A stretch of 64,000 nucleotides of DNA. It comes from Gemmatimonadota bacterium (GTDB lineage: Bacteria > Gemmatimonadota > Gemmatimonadetes > Gemmatimonadales > GWC2-71-9). Below the pieces are notes generated by a model. That model saw only the letters and a list, made by a program, of their open reading frames with translations. It was not told the origin of the DNA and did no database searches. A program made the translations under genes and the position numbers. The stretch covers positions 887,501 through 951,500 of the forward strand of contig JADJOM010000003.1 in NCBI GenBank assembly GCA_016713785.1, written 5' to 3'. Positions 8,443 through 17,309 of the stretch are shown piece by piece. Positions within the stretch are counted from its first letter, which is position 1. The number at the start of each line of letters is the position of its first letter.

Positions 8443-10097
8443 CAGGGCTGGCTCGCTGGAGGTACTTCAAGGTGGCGTGCCCGCTCGGCGCTGTCCACCA
8501 GGCCAAGCAGGCTACGGAATTCTTCATGACCGCGCGCCACGCGCGCCCGGGCCACCGCGCGGGCGCTGTCGAAGCGCCCGAGGGTCACCAGGCAGCCGAT
8601 CTGGCGTGCCGCGGTCTGATGCCGCTCCGGGTCGAGCCTGAGGGCCTGGTCGAGCAGCGGGAGCGACCGGTCGCAGCGCCCCTCGCGACGCTCCAGTCCG
8701 GCGAGATCGTCGTAGACGGTCGGGTCCCGGTCGAAGAGGGCGAGGCTCCTCGCGTAGGCGGCCCGGGCATCGTCCGGCCGGTCCTGGAGCACGAGGTCGC
8801 CGGCGTAGTTGCGCCACGCCCAGTAGCTCTGCGGGGCGTCGCGGATAGTTGCCGCGTACAGCACCTGGTTGTCGCGCCAGACCGGGAGCCGCGCGCGGCT
8901 GCGGCCGATTCCGGCCAGCAACAGCGCCCAAGTAACGGCGCCAAAGAGGAGCGCCCCGGCGCCCGTGGGCCGCCAGCGCGCCACTACGCCGCCCGCGAGG
9001 AGCGCGACGCCGACGCTCGGCAGGAACAGGGTCCGTTCGGCGAGCACCACGCCGCTCGGGAAGAGGAGGTTCGACGCCGGGAGCAGGGTGAGGACAAGCC
9101 AGGCGCCGCCGAGCCAGATGGCCGGGTGCCGACGGCCCGCCCAGCAGCCGACGGCAAGGGCGACCACCAGCCCCGCGCCCAGGGCGACGGCCGGCGTCAT
9201 GGTCGTCGCAAGGGGCAGCTCCTGGGGGGCGTAGTCGGCCTGCAGGTGGGCGGGCCAGAGGAGGAGGCGCGCGACGGTGGGTAGTGCCGACAGCACGGTG
9301 CGGAGCCGGTCGGCGGTGCCCACGCCATGCCAGAAGGGATTGGGGAGGTCGCCGGCCACGGAGCCGAGCAGCGCCGCGCGCAGGCTGAGGTACAGCACCG
9401 CCACACAGACGAGGAAAAGGACCACCCGCCCGGTGGCCTCCTGCCGCAGCGCGGCCCGCCCGCCCGCCGCGAGCACCACGGTGGGCGCGAGTGCCAGCAC
9501 GATCACCGCGTGTTCCTTGCTGAGCAGGGCCAGGGCATAGGTCCCGACCACCGCGGCCAGGCGGCGGCTGGTCCAGCCGGTGCGGGCGCCATCGACGACG
9601 AGGATCAGGGAGAGCAGCCCCCAGGCGGCGGCCAGGAGTTCCCCCTGCCCGACCACGTTGCCGGTGACCTCCGCGTGCACCGGGTGGACGGCGAAGAGCG
9701 CCGCGGCAAGTGTGGCGGGCCCGGCGGGGAGGAAGCGACGGGCGAGTCCGTAGACCAGCAGCGCCACGAGCAGGTACAGGAGCAGGTTGACGAGGTGAAA
9801 GAGCCCGGGCGACCCACCTCCCAGCGCCCACTGCAGCGTGAATCCCGCCGTGGTGAGCGGGCGATAGAGCCGCCCATCGGGCCCCAGCGGAATCCGGGGC
9901 CAGTAGGTCTCGAGGAACCGGTGGAGCACGCCAGTCAGGTCGTGCACCCGGTCGTTGCGGAGGATCAGGGGAACGTCGTCATACGCGAACCCGTTTCCGA
10001 GCCCGGCGGCGGCGGCGGCCAGCGCCAGCAGGGCGACGGCGGCCAGTGGGAACCAGCTGGGGAGGCCGGGTGCCGAGTTTCGTCCCGGAGGGGTCAT
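8442..10097 (-). CDS. TMTC-like polytopic membrane protein with TPR tail
   Basis: 551-aa integral membrane protein. Many hydrophobic helices fill residues 13 to about 400, with an early GFAYDDVPLI acidic motif typical of GT-C fold mannosyltransferases and eukaryotic TMTC proteins (DUF1736 relatives). The C-terminal 150 residues look like TPR repeats (YAATIRDAPQSYWAWRNYAG, YDDLAGLERREGRCDRSLPL). Probable role: transfer of a lipid-linked sugar to periplasmic or secreted proteins; this rests on fold similarity only. The frame stays open for another 97 codons upstream, but the hydrophobic anchor begins right after the ATG at 10095-10097 and the upstream residues look non-coding, so I use that ATG. 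No clear Shine-Dalgarno is visible. Confidence 0.8.
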   Translation of the reverse strand: MTPPGRNSAPGLPSWFPLAAVALLALAAAAAGLGNGFAYDDVPLILRNDRVHDLTGVLHRFLETYWPRIPLGPDGRLYRPLTTAGFTLQWALGGGSPGLFHLVNLLLYLLVALLVYGLARRFLPAGPATLAAALFAVHPVHAEVTGNVVGQGELLAAAWGLLSLILVVDGARTGWTSRRLAAVVGTYALALLSKEHAVIVLALAPTVVLAAGGRAALRQEATGRVVLFLVCVAVLYLSLRAALLGSVAGDLPNPFWHGVGTADRLRTVLSALPTVARLLLWPAHLQADYAPQELPLATTMTPAVALGAGLVVALAVGCWAGRRHPAIWLGGAWLVLTLLPASNLLFPSGVVLAERTLFLPSVGVALLAGGVVARWRPTGAGALLFGAVTWALLLAGIGRSRARLPVWRDNQVLYAATIRDAPQSYWAWRNYAGDLVLQDRPDDARAAYARSLALFDRDPTVYDDLAGLERREGRCDRSLPLLDQALRLDPERHQTAARQIGCLVTLGRFDSARAVARARVARGHEEFRSLLGLVDSAERARHLEVPPASQP

Positions 10098-10338
10098 GCA
10101 GGCTGGCGCCCGGCCCGCAGAATCCCGGCAGGTCGGTCCACCTGGCCGGAAGGTGTTGCTCCGATCCGACGTTCGGTCACATGATCCATGTTGTTTAGTC
10201 CCAAGGTGTTGCACTACTTGAAGTCGGCGCGGGGTCACCGGCACGCTTGCTGCTTTCAGGACCGGGTGTGATGGCGCGGGGTGGACCCCGCGTGGCGCGG
10301 CACGGAGGCCGCTATCCGTCAACCAGGAATCCCGCGAC
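10098..10338. promoter_or_regulatory. Divergent intergenic region with direct repeats
   Basis: 241 bp between the divergent TMTC-like gene and the unknown gene at 10339. It contains two copies of AAGGTGTTGC (10150-10159 and 10203-10212), 53 bp apart start to start, about five helical turns, and a short imperfect palindrome CATGATCCATG between them. Promoters for both genes must lie here, but I cannot assign a convincing -35/-10 pair. Confidence 0.4.
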
Positions 10339-10962
10339 ATGAAGCCCGCCGTCCCGAACGACCAGCAGCGCCACGAATACCTGCGCACCCTCTGGGGCCG
10401 TGAGGGCTCCCTCGGCCGTGCCTGCTGGCGCTATGCGACCATGACGGGTGACACCGTCTTCGCCGTCCAGGAGATGGTCCGGGGGCAGCTGAGCCGCCCG
10501 GTCCCGGGGCTCTGGCAACAGGTGCCGGTCGAGGTGGCGGAATACCCCGGCCTCTCCGAGACGCTGCACGCCGCGCTCGCCGCCCAGCGCGACGAGGTTC
10601 GCCGGGCCGCCGGACGCCGCTACACGATGATCGCGCTGCTGCAGCAGGCGGCGCTCCGGGACCTGACGGTGGCCCGGCAGGCGGGGGCACCCCGCTACCG
10701 CGACGCCATCATCTCCGACGCGCGGTGCCGGGACCTGGTGCTGATGGCGCGGGTGCTGATGGAACAGGAGGCCATGCGGGAGGCGGCCCATGAACTGGGC
10801 GACGACCACCCCGCCGACCTCACCGCGTGCCGGATGCTGTACTGGGCGGCGGAGGAGGCGCTGGAGGGCTTCGACCGCCGGCTGGAGGCGGGCCTGCCGC
10901 TGGCGGAGGCGCTGGCGGTCGAAGTCCTGGTCGAGTCGGTGCCCAGCTCGGTGGAGCGCTGA
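10339..10962 (+). CDS. Unknown helical protein
   Basis: 207-aa soluble protein that I do not recognise. It has no signal peptide or membrane segment and is predicted largely helical, rich in Ala, Arg and Glu, with features such as CWRYATMTGDTVFAVQEMV near the N-terminus and DDHPADLTACRMLYWAAEE near the C-terminus. The ATG follows AGGA by about 9 nt. It is a lone plus-strand gene, and its TGA ends 1 bp before the 3' end of the convergent LVIVD gene. Regular codon use and an RBS favour a real gene. Confidence 0.65.
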   Translation: MKPAVPNDQQRHEYLRTLWGREGSLGRACWRYATMTGDTVFAVQEMVRGQLSRPVPGLWQQVPVEVAEYPGLSETLHAALAAQRDEVRRAAGRRYTMIALLQQAALRDLTVARQAGAPRYRDAIISDARCRDLVLMARVLMEQEAMREAAHELGDDHPADLTACRMLYWAAEEALEGFDRRLEAGLPLAEALAVEVLVESVPSSVER

Positions 10963-10963
10963 G

Positions 10964-12973
10964 CTAGGGCGTGAGGGGCGCGCGCCGCGGCTCCATGCGG
11001 ATGATCCACAGCCCGTTGTTGTCGTCGTTGACGTAGGCCAGCCCGTCGCGCACCACGACCCCCCAGGTCATGGCGCTGTTCTGCACCTTGCCGGTCATGT
11101 CCGCCGTGTTGACGTGCACGATCTCCCGGCCCTGGGCCCGGAGATCCCCCCGCAGTTCCCCCGAGACATCGAAGGCGCGGAAGCCGGCGTTATACGCCCC
11201 CATGTAGAGGGTGTCGCCCGCCACCCAGACGTTGTGCACCCCGCCGTACTCGGGCTCGTACCAGGCCACGGACCGGGGGTGCTCCATGTCGCTGACATCC
11301 ACCACCTGCAGCCGCCCGTAGGCGCGGTAGGACGCCGCGTCCTTTGCGCCCTTCACGCCGGAGGCGGGGAACACCTCGTCGGCGATGAAGACGTACTTCC
11401 CATGCCGCCACGCCGTATGGGTGCCGCGGATGAACCCCGGGCCGCCGGAGGCCTCGACGTCACGGTAGAGCTCGTTGAGGTCGTACTTGAACTGGCTGAC
11501 CAGCTGCGGGTTCGCGGGGCTGCCGCCCTTGATCCCATTGCCGATGTCGAGGATGACGAGCCCCTCGTTCCAGTAGCTCAGGTACGCGAGCCCGTCCTGG
11601 ACGTCGATATCGTGCAGGGCGTTGCCGGTCTGGTCGGGCCGGGTGGACCAGCGGGCCACTTCCTTCGGATGGTACGGGTCGTTGATGTCGATGACGTGCA
11701 TGTAGCCGGTGCCATCGTTGGTCAGGTAGATGTGCGTCCCGTACTTCGGCTGCTGGTAGATAAACGTGGAGTGCACGCCCCCCGTCACGCCGTCGGTGAA
11801 CTCCGCGATCTTCTTCGGGTGCGCCGGGTCCTCGAGCGAGGCCAGGACGATGCCGTTCTTCCGGTCGGAGGCGCCCTCGCGGGTATGCACGAGGTACTTG
11901 CCGTCCGGCGTGGTCATGATGTCGTTGATGCGCCGGGTGTTGGCCACGAGGGAGTCGGTGACCACCGGGTTGGACGGGTCGCTGATGTCGATGGCGTACA
12001 TCCGGTCGCCGCCGCCGCCGCTGCCGAGGTAGGCGATCTTGCCGTTGGGGTGAAGCCAGACCTCCTCGGTGGTGAAGAGCGAGCGCGGCAGGCGGCCCAC
12101 GACGGTGGCCGGCCGGCGCACGTCGCGCCAGGCCAGGCTCACGACCGCCTTGGCTGCCCGGCTGCCGAGCGAGGCGGTCACGATGTACTTGCCGGCCTCG
12201 TACCCCACGAACGCGCCGTCCTTGTCGATGGACCCCTGCCCCGGAGTGAAGCTCCAGATCGGCGTCAGCCCCTCGATGGGCCGCCCGGCGCGGTCACGGG
12301 CCACCAGCGAGAAGCGGATGACGTCGCCCTGGCGGGCACTGATGCTGGCGGGGGCGATCTCGACCGCCGCGACAGCGGTGGCCAGGACCTCCACGGGGAT
12401 GGTCTGCTCCGCTCCCTCGACCCGGGCGGTGATGGTCGCCTTGCCGGGCGCGACCGCCGTGACGAGCCCGTCGGCGCTGATGCCCACCACGCGGGGCGCG
12501 GAGCTGCGCCAGCGGGGCGCGTCCGGCCGCGGGTCGCCGGCGGTGGACCAGGCGCTCCCCTCGAGCAGTACGCTCTGGCCGGGGACCAGCCGCAGGCGCG
12601 CGGGTGTCACGGTCAGTCGCGCGGCCGCGCCCGGGAGCATCTTGATGTCCAGGCGTTCGATCGTCGGGCGGCTCCCCGGCACGCTCGCGAGCACCGCGAC
12701 GCCCAGGGTCCCGGTAGATCCGGCGTAGACGAGGCCGGTGGAATCGACCCGTCCCTCGAAGCGGCCTCCGGCGCCGGTGAAGCGGATCACGGCGTTGGGA
12801 ACCGCGCGGCCGGCACTGTCGAGCGCCTGGGCGGTGAGGCGCAGGGTGTCACCCGCGGTGAGCGTCCGCACCGAGGGCGAGACCACGACCTTGGCGATGG
12901 GCGAGGGGACGGCGGCGGGCGGCGCCGGCGTCTGGGGCTGCTGCACGAGGAGGAGCAGGCCGAGTGCGATCAT
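10964..12973 (-). CDS. Secreted LVIVD-repeat protein with Ig-like N-terminal domains
   Basis: 669-aa exported protein. A short hydrophobic N-terminus (MIALGLLLLVQQPQTPA) suggests a signal peptide. Residues about 28-270 form two or three bacterial Ig-like (BIG2-type) domains, for example VVVSPSVRTLTAGDTLRLT and GLVTAVAPGKATITARVEGA. The rest is a beta-propeller of LVIVD repeats: MYAIDISDPSNPVVTDSL, MHVIDINDPYHPKEVARW, GLVILDIGNG and LQVVDVSDMEHPRSV. Such proteins are surface or periplasmic binding scaffolds with no known chemistry. It lies downstream of the di-heme peroxidase on the same strand, with a 103-bp gap that may hold a promoter or only a leader. Confidence 0.85.
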   Translation of the reverse strand: MIALGLLLLVQQPQTPAPPAAVPSPIAKVVVSPSVRTLTAGDTLRLTAQALDSAGRAVPNAVIRFTGAGGRFEGRVDSTGLVYAGSTGTLGVAVLASVPGSRPTIERLDIKMLPGAAARLTVTPARLRLVPGQSVLLEGSAWSTAGDPRPDAPRWRSSAPRVVGISADGLVTAVAPGKATITARVEGAEQTIPVEVLATAVAAVEIAPASISARQGDVIRFSLVARDRAGRPIEGLTPIWSFTPGQGSIDKDGAFVGYEAGKYIVTASLGSRAAKAVVSLAWRDVRRPATVVGRLPRSLFTTEEVWLHPNGKIAYLGSGGGGDRMYAIDISDPSNPVVTDSLVANTRRINDIMTTPDGKYLVHTREGASDRKNGIVLASLEDPAHPKKIAEFTDGVTGGVHSTFIYQQPKYGTHIYLTNDGTGYMHVIDINDPYHPKEVARWSTRPDQTGNALHDIDVQDGLAYLSYWNEGLVILDIGNGIKGGSPANPQLVSQFKYDLNELYRDVEASGGPGFIRGTHTAWRHGKYVFIADEVFPASGVKGAKDAASYRAYGRLQVVDVSDMEHPRSVAWYEPEYGGVHNVWVAGDTLYMGAYNAGFRAFDVSGELRGDLRAQGREIVHVNTADMTGKVQNSAMTWGVVVRDGLAYVNDDNNGLWIIRMEPRRAPLTP

Positions 12974-13076
12974 GGGGTGGGGTCTTCCGAGGGGTGTGGA
13001 GCGATGGGCGCGGAACGGGAGGAAAGCTCCGTCCGGTACGGCGGGTTGTCAACCGATGCGCGCCACCCGTGGGCGC

Positions 13077-14396
13077 TCAGTACTGCAGCACCGGCAGGCC
13101 ACTCGGCACGCTCTGGGGCACATCGCCGAGGAGCACCGCCGCCCGAGGATCGGAGAGGCTGAGGAGAAAGGCCAACAGGTCCGCGACGTCGTCGTCGGAG
13201 AGGCGGACCGGCACCTGCACCCGCGGGTCCAGTGTGCGCTGGATCTCCGCCTGGCCCGCCGGGGAGAGATCAATGGTGGCCCGCAGCCGCGGATCGACTC
13301 CGGTGGTGTCGAACCCGGCCAGCGACTGGCGGACGTCGCGGTAGTGCCGGATGGCGGCCACGATATCGGGATAGGCCCCGTTGTGCATGTAGGGAGGCGA
13401 GTGTGCCACGTTGCGGAGCGAGGGGGTTCGGTAGGCGTGGGCATCGGCGGGCTTGCCGCTGACCGCCGCTCGCCCCTGGTCCGGGTGCCCGCCGATGCCC
13501 GGGCCCAGCTCCGGAACGCCCACATTGTGGAACTCGAAATCGGTGAGCAGCGGCCCCCGGTGGCAGGCCGCACAGCGAGCACGGCCAAAGAAGAGCAACC
13601 CACCCCGGACGGCAGCGGGGCTGATGGCATCATCGTTGCCCGCCAGGAAATCGTCGAAGGGGGCCTGCACCATGAACCACCGGGTGCCGATGAACGCGGC
13701 GATCGCGTTGGCGAGGTCGGCGACGCCACTGATGGGCATCGCTCGGCCCGGAAACGCCGCCCGGGCCAGGGAGTCGTATCCGGGCAGGCCCGCTACACGG
13801 GCCACAATGCTGTCCCACATCGGCCGGGGATCGGCGTCGGGCAGGTTGGCGATGCCGTTCTGTCCCGGTTGGCCGCGCATCTCGGCCCTGGCAATCATCG
13901 GGAACAGCGCCTGGGCGGCGAGGGGTCCCGAGAGCCCCACGGGGAGGGCGGCTCCGGCCGGCGTGACCAACCCGGAGTCCGACAACTCCACCCGGCCGTC
14001 CCAGAAGAGCCGTCGCCAGCCAGGGTGACCGCGATTGTACAGCTCGGGCACGTTACGCGCGGAGAATGCTCCCGTGCCAAGCGCGCGGCGCGGGGCGAGT
14101 CCCGTTCCTCCCGTGCCGATCGGGAGGGTCATCACGTCCGTGGTGTGGTAGGCCGGGATGTGGCAATTGCCGCAGGAGATGTCGCGGTTGCCGCTCACGA
14201 TCTTGTCGAAGAAGAGCGCGCGGCCGAGCGCGACCAGTGCCGGATCTGCCGCGGGCGGCGCACCCACCGCGGTGACACCCGCAGCGGCCGCCCGGGCGCG
14301 CAACAGGGCCTCGGGCGGGGTGGCGTCCTGCCCGCCGCCCTGGGTGGAGCAGGCGAGCGAGAGCAGCAAGGGCAGCTCTCGCCACAGCGCGGTCAT
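13077..14396 (-). CDS. Di-heme cytochrome c peroxidase/MauG-family lipoprotein
   Basis: 439-aa periplasmic di-heme protein. The N-terminus LLLSLACS is a lipobox with Cys16 as likely lipidation site. The two c-type heme sites are CGNCH (75-79) and CAACH (275-279), in the order and spacing of the CcpA/MauG family; LGRALFFDKIVSGNRDISC is the usual first-heme lead-in. A YMHNGAYPDIVAAIRHY segment near the C-terminus is also family-typical. Whether it reduces H2O2 or oxidises a partner protein, as MauG and MbnH do, cannot be decided from sequence. Its start follows the lipoprotein stop by 14 bp, so the two form an operon. Confidence 0.88.
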   Translation of the reverse strand: MTALWRELPLLLSLACSTQGGGQDATPPEALLRARAAAAGVTAVGAPPAADPALVALGRALFFDKIVSGNRDISCGNCHIPAYHTTDVMTLPIGTGGTGLAPRRALGTGAFSARNVPELYNRGHPGWRRLFWDGRVELSDSGLVTPAGAALPVGLSGPLAAQALFPMIARAEMRGQPGQNGIANLPDADPRPMWDSIVARVAGLPGYDSLARAAFPGRAMPISGVADLANAIAAFIGTRWFMVQAPFDDFLAGNDDAISPAAVRGGLLFFGRARCAACHRGPLLTDFEFHNVGVPELGPGIGGHPDQGRAAVSGKPADAHAYRTPSLRNVAHSPPYMHNGAYPDIVAAIRHYRDVRQSLAGFDTTGVDPRLRATIDLSPAGQAEIQRTLDPRVQVPVRLSDDDVADLLAFLLSLSDPRAAVLLGDVPQSVPSGLPVLQY

Positions 14397-14410
14397 TCGC
14401 CGGCCCAGGG

Positions 14411-15646
14411 TCAGGGGCAGTTCCCGCCGCTCATCGTGCCGTCATTGGCATCGTCGAGCAGGTCGAAATAGCCAGCCAGGTTGCCCACGCTCGGGATGAT
14501 CACGACGAGCCCGCTCTGACCCTCCATCGAGGTGAGGCTGTCCACGCCCCGGACGCCCTGGACGTCGCCCTGGAAGGCGTTCCCGGTGCCGCCGGTGTAA
14601 AGGCCGAAAAGGGCGCTGTCCGACCGTACGATAATCGCGAACGAACCGATTTCCGGCCGGTTGTAGAAGGTGGTCTGGGCACAGAACTTCTCGAATGCCA
14701 TCGTGTCCGTGGCGAGGCCGGCTGCCCGGCCAGCGATCGAACCGCCCTTGCTGTATTTGCCGCTGACCGTCGTAGTGTCCAGGTCGCCGATGAAGCGGAC
14801 GAGGGTGTCGAAGGCGGCAACCTGGTTGTTCACGCCGGAGATGACCGCGAGGAAGTTCCGGGCGATGCCCCCGAGCTTGTAGCTGCCGCTGCTGCCGAGC
14901 CCCGTGGAGGAGAGGCTGAAGGAGAAGTCCCCGACTTCCGCCCCGTCGAAGCTGCCGAGCACGCCCTCGATCACCGACAGGATGGGCGAGGCCACATTGC
15001 TCCGGCACACGCTGCCCGACGTCTGGCCAGTGTCACCCGCCACCATGGCGTAGCTGCCGGTGAAGCCGCCGGGTCCCGTCGTGGCCACGACCGCCGTACC
15101 GGCCAGCGTGTCCAGGCTGACGGCGGGGTTGCCGACGGTGCCGCGGAGGTAGCCACGGAAGGGGTCGTCGAGCACCGAGGTGAACACGCCGCGGCGGGAG
15201 CTGCCCCGCTCCGCGAAGGCAAACGCCCCCGCCATCGGGACGCCGTTCCGGGTACCGATATGGGTGCCGCAATAGGCGGTGACGGTGGTGCCCGGGAGCC
15301 GGCGGAGGCCGGTGAAGAGCCCGCCGCCGGAGGCGCTGGTGTAGGTGCCGCTGAGCGTCGTGTCGTCGACGGTGCCGGTGAAGGTGTACCCGGCGCCGGT
15401 GGCGGTAAAGCTGGTGCCGCTCACGTCCAGGCTGGAGAGGGTCTTGGGGTCGCCGTTCACCACGAAGGTGCCCGAGCCGGCGCTGTCCTCCACCACGATG
15501 TTGATGGTGAAGTTGCCGCCCTCGGTGCCGTCCTCGCCGGCGAACACGCCGCCGTAGACGAGCGTGGTCTTGGAGGATCCGGTGGAGTCACCGCCTCCGC
15601 AGGCGGCGAGGAGGGCGGCGGTGAGCAGGACCAGGCGGGCACGCAT
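14411..15646 (-). CDS. Unknown repeat-rich outer-envelope lipoprotein
   Basis: 411-aa lipoprotein with signal MRARLVLLTAALLAAC and Cys16 as lipid anchor, followed by a GGGDSTGSSK linker. The body is rich in Gly, Ser and Thr and appears all-beta, with successive strands such as TFTGTVDDTTLSGTYTS and GFTGSYAMVAGDTG reminiscent of repeated small beta-barrel units. Four widely spaced cysteines could form disulfides. I recognise no family. A promoter-like element sits 28 bp before the ATG, and the gene is followed after 14 bp by the di-heme peroxidase. Confidence 0.75.
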   Translation of the reverse strand: MRARLVLLTAALLAACGGGDSTGSSKTTLVYGGVFAGEDGTEGGNFTINIVVEDSAGSGTFVVNGDPKTLSSLDVSGTSFTATGAGYTFTGTVDDTTLSGTYTSASGGGLFTGLRRLPGTTVTAYCGTHIGTRNGVPMAGAFAFAERGSSRRGVFTSVLDDPFRGYLRGTVGNPAVSLDTLAGTAVVATTGPGGFTGSYAMVAGDTGQTSGSVCRSNVASPILSVIEGVLGSFDGAEVGDFSFSLSSTGLGSSGSYKLGGIARNFLAVISGVNNQVAAFDTLVRFIGDLDTTTVSGKYSKGGSIAGRAAGLATDTMAFEKFCAQTTFYNRPEIGSFAIIVRSDSALFGLYTGGTGNAFQGDVQGVRGVDSLTSMEGQSGLVVIIPSVGNLAGYFDLLDDANDGTMSGGNCP

Positions 15647-15674
15647 GCAGGGGCTCCGGGGGGCAGGTGTACAT

Positions 15675-15704
15675 CTAAGTTACTCCGAGCCGCCCGCTCG
15701 GCAA
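15675..15704 (-). promoter_or_regulatory. Promoter of lipoprotein/peroxidase operon
   Basis: On the minus strand TAACTTAG (15675-15682) is preceded by TTG (15702-15704) with 19 bp between them, the geometry of the Bacteroidota-type TTG-N19-TAnnTTTG promoter. It abuts the serA stop codon and lies 28 bp before the lipoprotein ATG. Confidence 0.5.
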
Positions 15705-17309
15705 TCACCCCGCCTGGCCGAGGCTCACCTGGGCCACCTGCTGCACCTCCGGCAGCTGCCGGAGCTGCCCCAGCAGGGCATCGGGAAGCGGCGCATCGAC
15801 ACTGACCACCGCCAGCGCGTCGCCGCCGGCGCTGAGGCGGGCCTGGTGGTACTCGGCGATGTTGATCCCGGCGTTCCCGAGGAGGGTCCCGACCCGCCCG
15901 ATGACGCCGGGGACGTCCTGGTTGCGGAGCACCAGCAGCTGGCCCAGCGGCAGGACGTTGAGCCGGAAGTCATCCAGCGCCACCAGGCGGGGGTGGCCCG
16001 CGCCGAGCAGCGCCCCGGACACCCGGACGGAGCCGGCGGCGTGGGTGATCCTGAGCTCGATCAGATCGGCGTAGTCGAGGGGACCGTCGAGCCGGGTGCG
16101 GTCCACCTTGATCCCGCGCTGCCGCGCCAGGTGCAGGGCGTTCACCACGTTCACCGCGCCCTCCCCCACCGCCTCGCTCAGCAGCCCGATGACGGCCCCG
16201 GCGGCCAGCGGCCGGAGCAGGTCGTCGCCCTCACCGCCGAAGCGCAGTTCCACGGCCGTGATGGCGCCACCGGCCACGGCAGCGCCCACCCGCCCGAGCC
16301 GTTCCGCCAGGTCCAGCAGCGGGCGCAGCCGCTTGAGCCGATCCCCGCCCACCAGGGCGGCATTGACCGCACGGGAGTAGTCTCCGTCCACCAGCGCGGA
16401 GCGCACCGCCTCGGCGATCTCCACCGCCACGTTGAGCTGGGCTTCCTCGGTGGAGGCACCAAGGTGCGGCGTCAGGACCACGTTGGCCAGGCTCCGGAGG
16501 GGGTGGTCGGCCGGGAGCGGCTCCTGGTCGAAGACGTCGAGCGCGGCGCCGCCGATCGAGCCGTCACCCAGCCGCCGGAGCAGCGCCGCCTCATCGAGCA
16601 CCCCGCCCCGGGCGGCGTTGATGATGATCACGCCGCGCTTGAGGAGCGCGAGTTTCTCGTCGCCCAGCATGCCGCGGGTCTTGTCGGTCAGCGGCACGTG
16701 GAGGGAGATGACGTCCGCCTGGCGGAGGACGGTGTCGAGGTCCGCGAGCTCGGCGCCGATCTCGCGGGCGGCCTCGGGGCTCAGGAACGGGTCGTAGGCG
16801 AGCACCCGCATGCCGAAGGCCCGCGCGCGGCGGCCCACCTCGCCACCCACCCGCCCCGCCCCGATGAGGCCGAGGGTCTTCCGGTACAGCTCCATGCCGC
16901 CGAAGCTGGTGCGGTCCCACGCGCCGGCCTTCATGGAACGGTCGGCCGCGGGCACCTTCCGGATGACCGCGAGCAGCAGCGCGAAGGCGAGCTCCGCGGC
17001 GGAGATGGTGTTGCCGGCCGGCGCGTTCATCACGGCCACGCCCTTCTCGGTGGCCGCCTCGACGTCGATGGTGTCCACGCCCACCCCGGCGCGGCCGATC
17101 ACCCGCAACCGGGTGGCGCGCGACAGCGCCTCACGCGAGATCTTCGTGGCGCTCCGCACCAGGACGGCGTCGACGTCGGCGATGGCGGCGGCGAGTTCCT
17201 CGCCCTTGAGGCCAGGGCGTTCCACCAGCTCGAAGCGCGGGTCATCAGCCAGGGGCGCCAGGCCCTCGCGGGCGATCTTGTCGGCCACCAGCACGCGATA
17301 GGTGCTCAT
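15705..17309 (-). CDS. serA: D-3-phosphoglycerate dehydrogenase
   Basis: Oxidises 3-phosphoglycerate to 3-phosphohydroxypyruvate with NAD+, committing carbon to serine. The 534-aa length matches the long form (catalytic, intervening ASB and ACT domains). The N-terminal part carries VRSATKISREAL, the dinucleotide-binding LGLIGAGRVGGEVGRRA and the active-site His in LTPHLGASTEEAQ. The C-terminal 75 residues (LLVLRNQDVPGVIGRVGTLL) are an ACT domain, so serine feedback is plausible. Its ATG overlaps the aminotransferase stop by 4 bp, coupling steps 1 and 2 of the pathway. Confidence 0.96.
   Translation of the reverse strand: MSTYRVLVADKIAREGLAPLADDPRFELVERPGLKGEELAAAIADVDAVLVRSATKISREALSRATRLRVIGRAGVGVDTIDVEAATEKGVAVMNAPAGNTISAAELAFALLLAVIRKVPAADRSMKAGAWDRTSFGGMELYRKTLGLIGAGRVGGEVGRRARAFGMRVLAYDPFLSPEAAREIGAELADLDTVLRQADVISLHVPLTDKTRGMLGDEKLALLKRGVIIINAARGGVLDEAALLRRLGDGSIGGAALDVFDQEPLPADHPLRSLANVVLTPHLGASTEEAQLNVAVEIAEAVRSALVDGDYSRAVNAALVGGDRLKRLRPLLDLAERLGRVGAAVAGGAITAVELRFGGEGDDLLRPLAAGAVIGLLSEAVGEGAVNVVNALHLARQRGIKVDRTRLDGPLDYADLIELRITHAAGSVRVSGALLGAGHPRLVALDDFRLNVLPLGQLLVLRNQDVPGVIGRVGTLLGNAGINIAEYHQARLSAGGDALAVVSVDAPLPDALLGQLRQLPEVQQVAQVSLGQAG

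Noticed and set aside
12974..13060. TTGACA hexamer upstream of the LVIVD gene as a sigma70 -35
   Set aside because: No acceptable -10 lies at 16-18 bp spacing; the hexamer alone is not enough.
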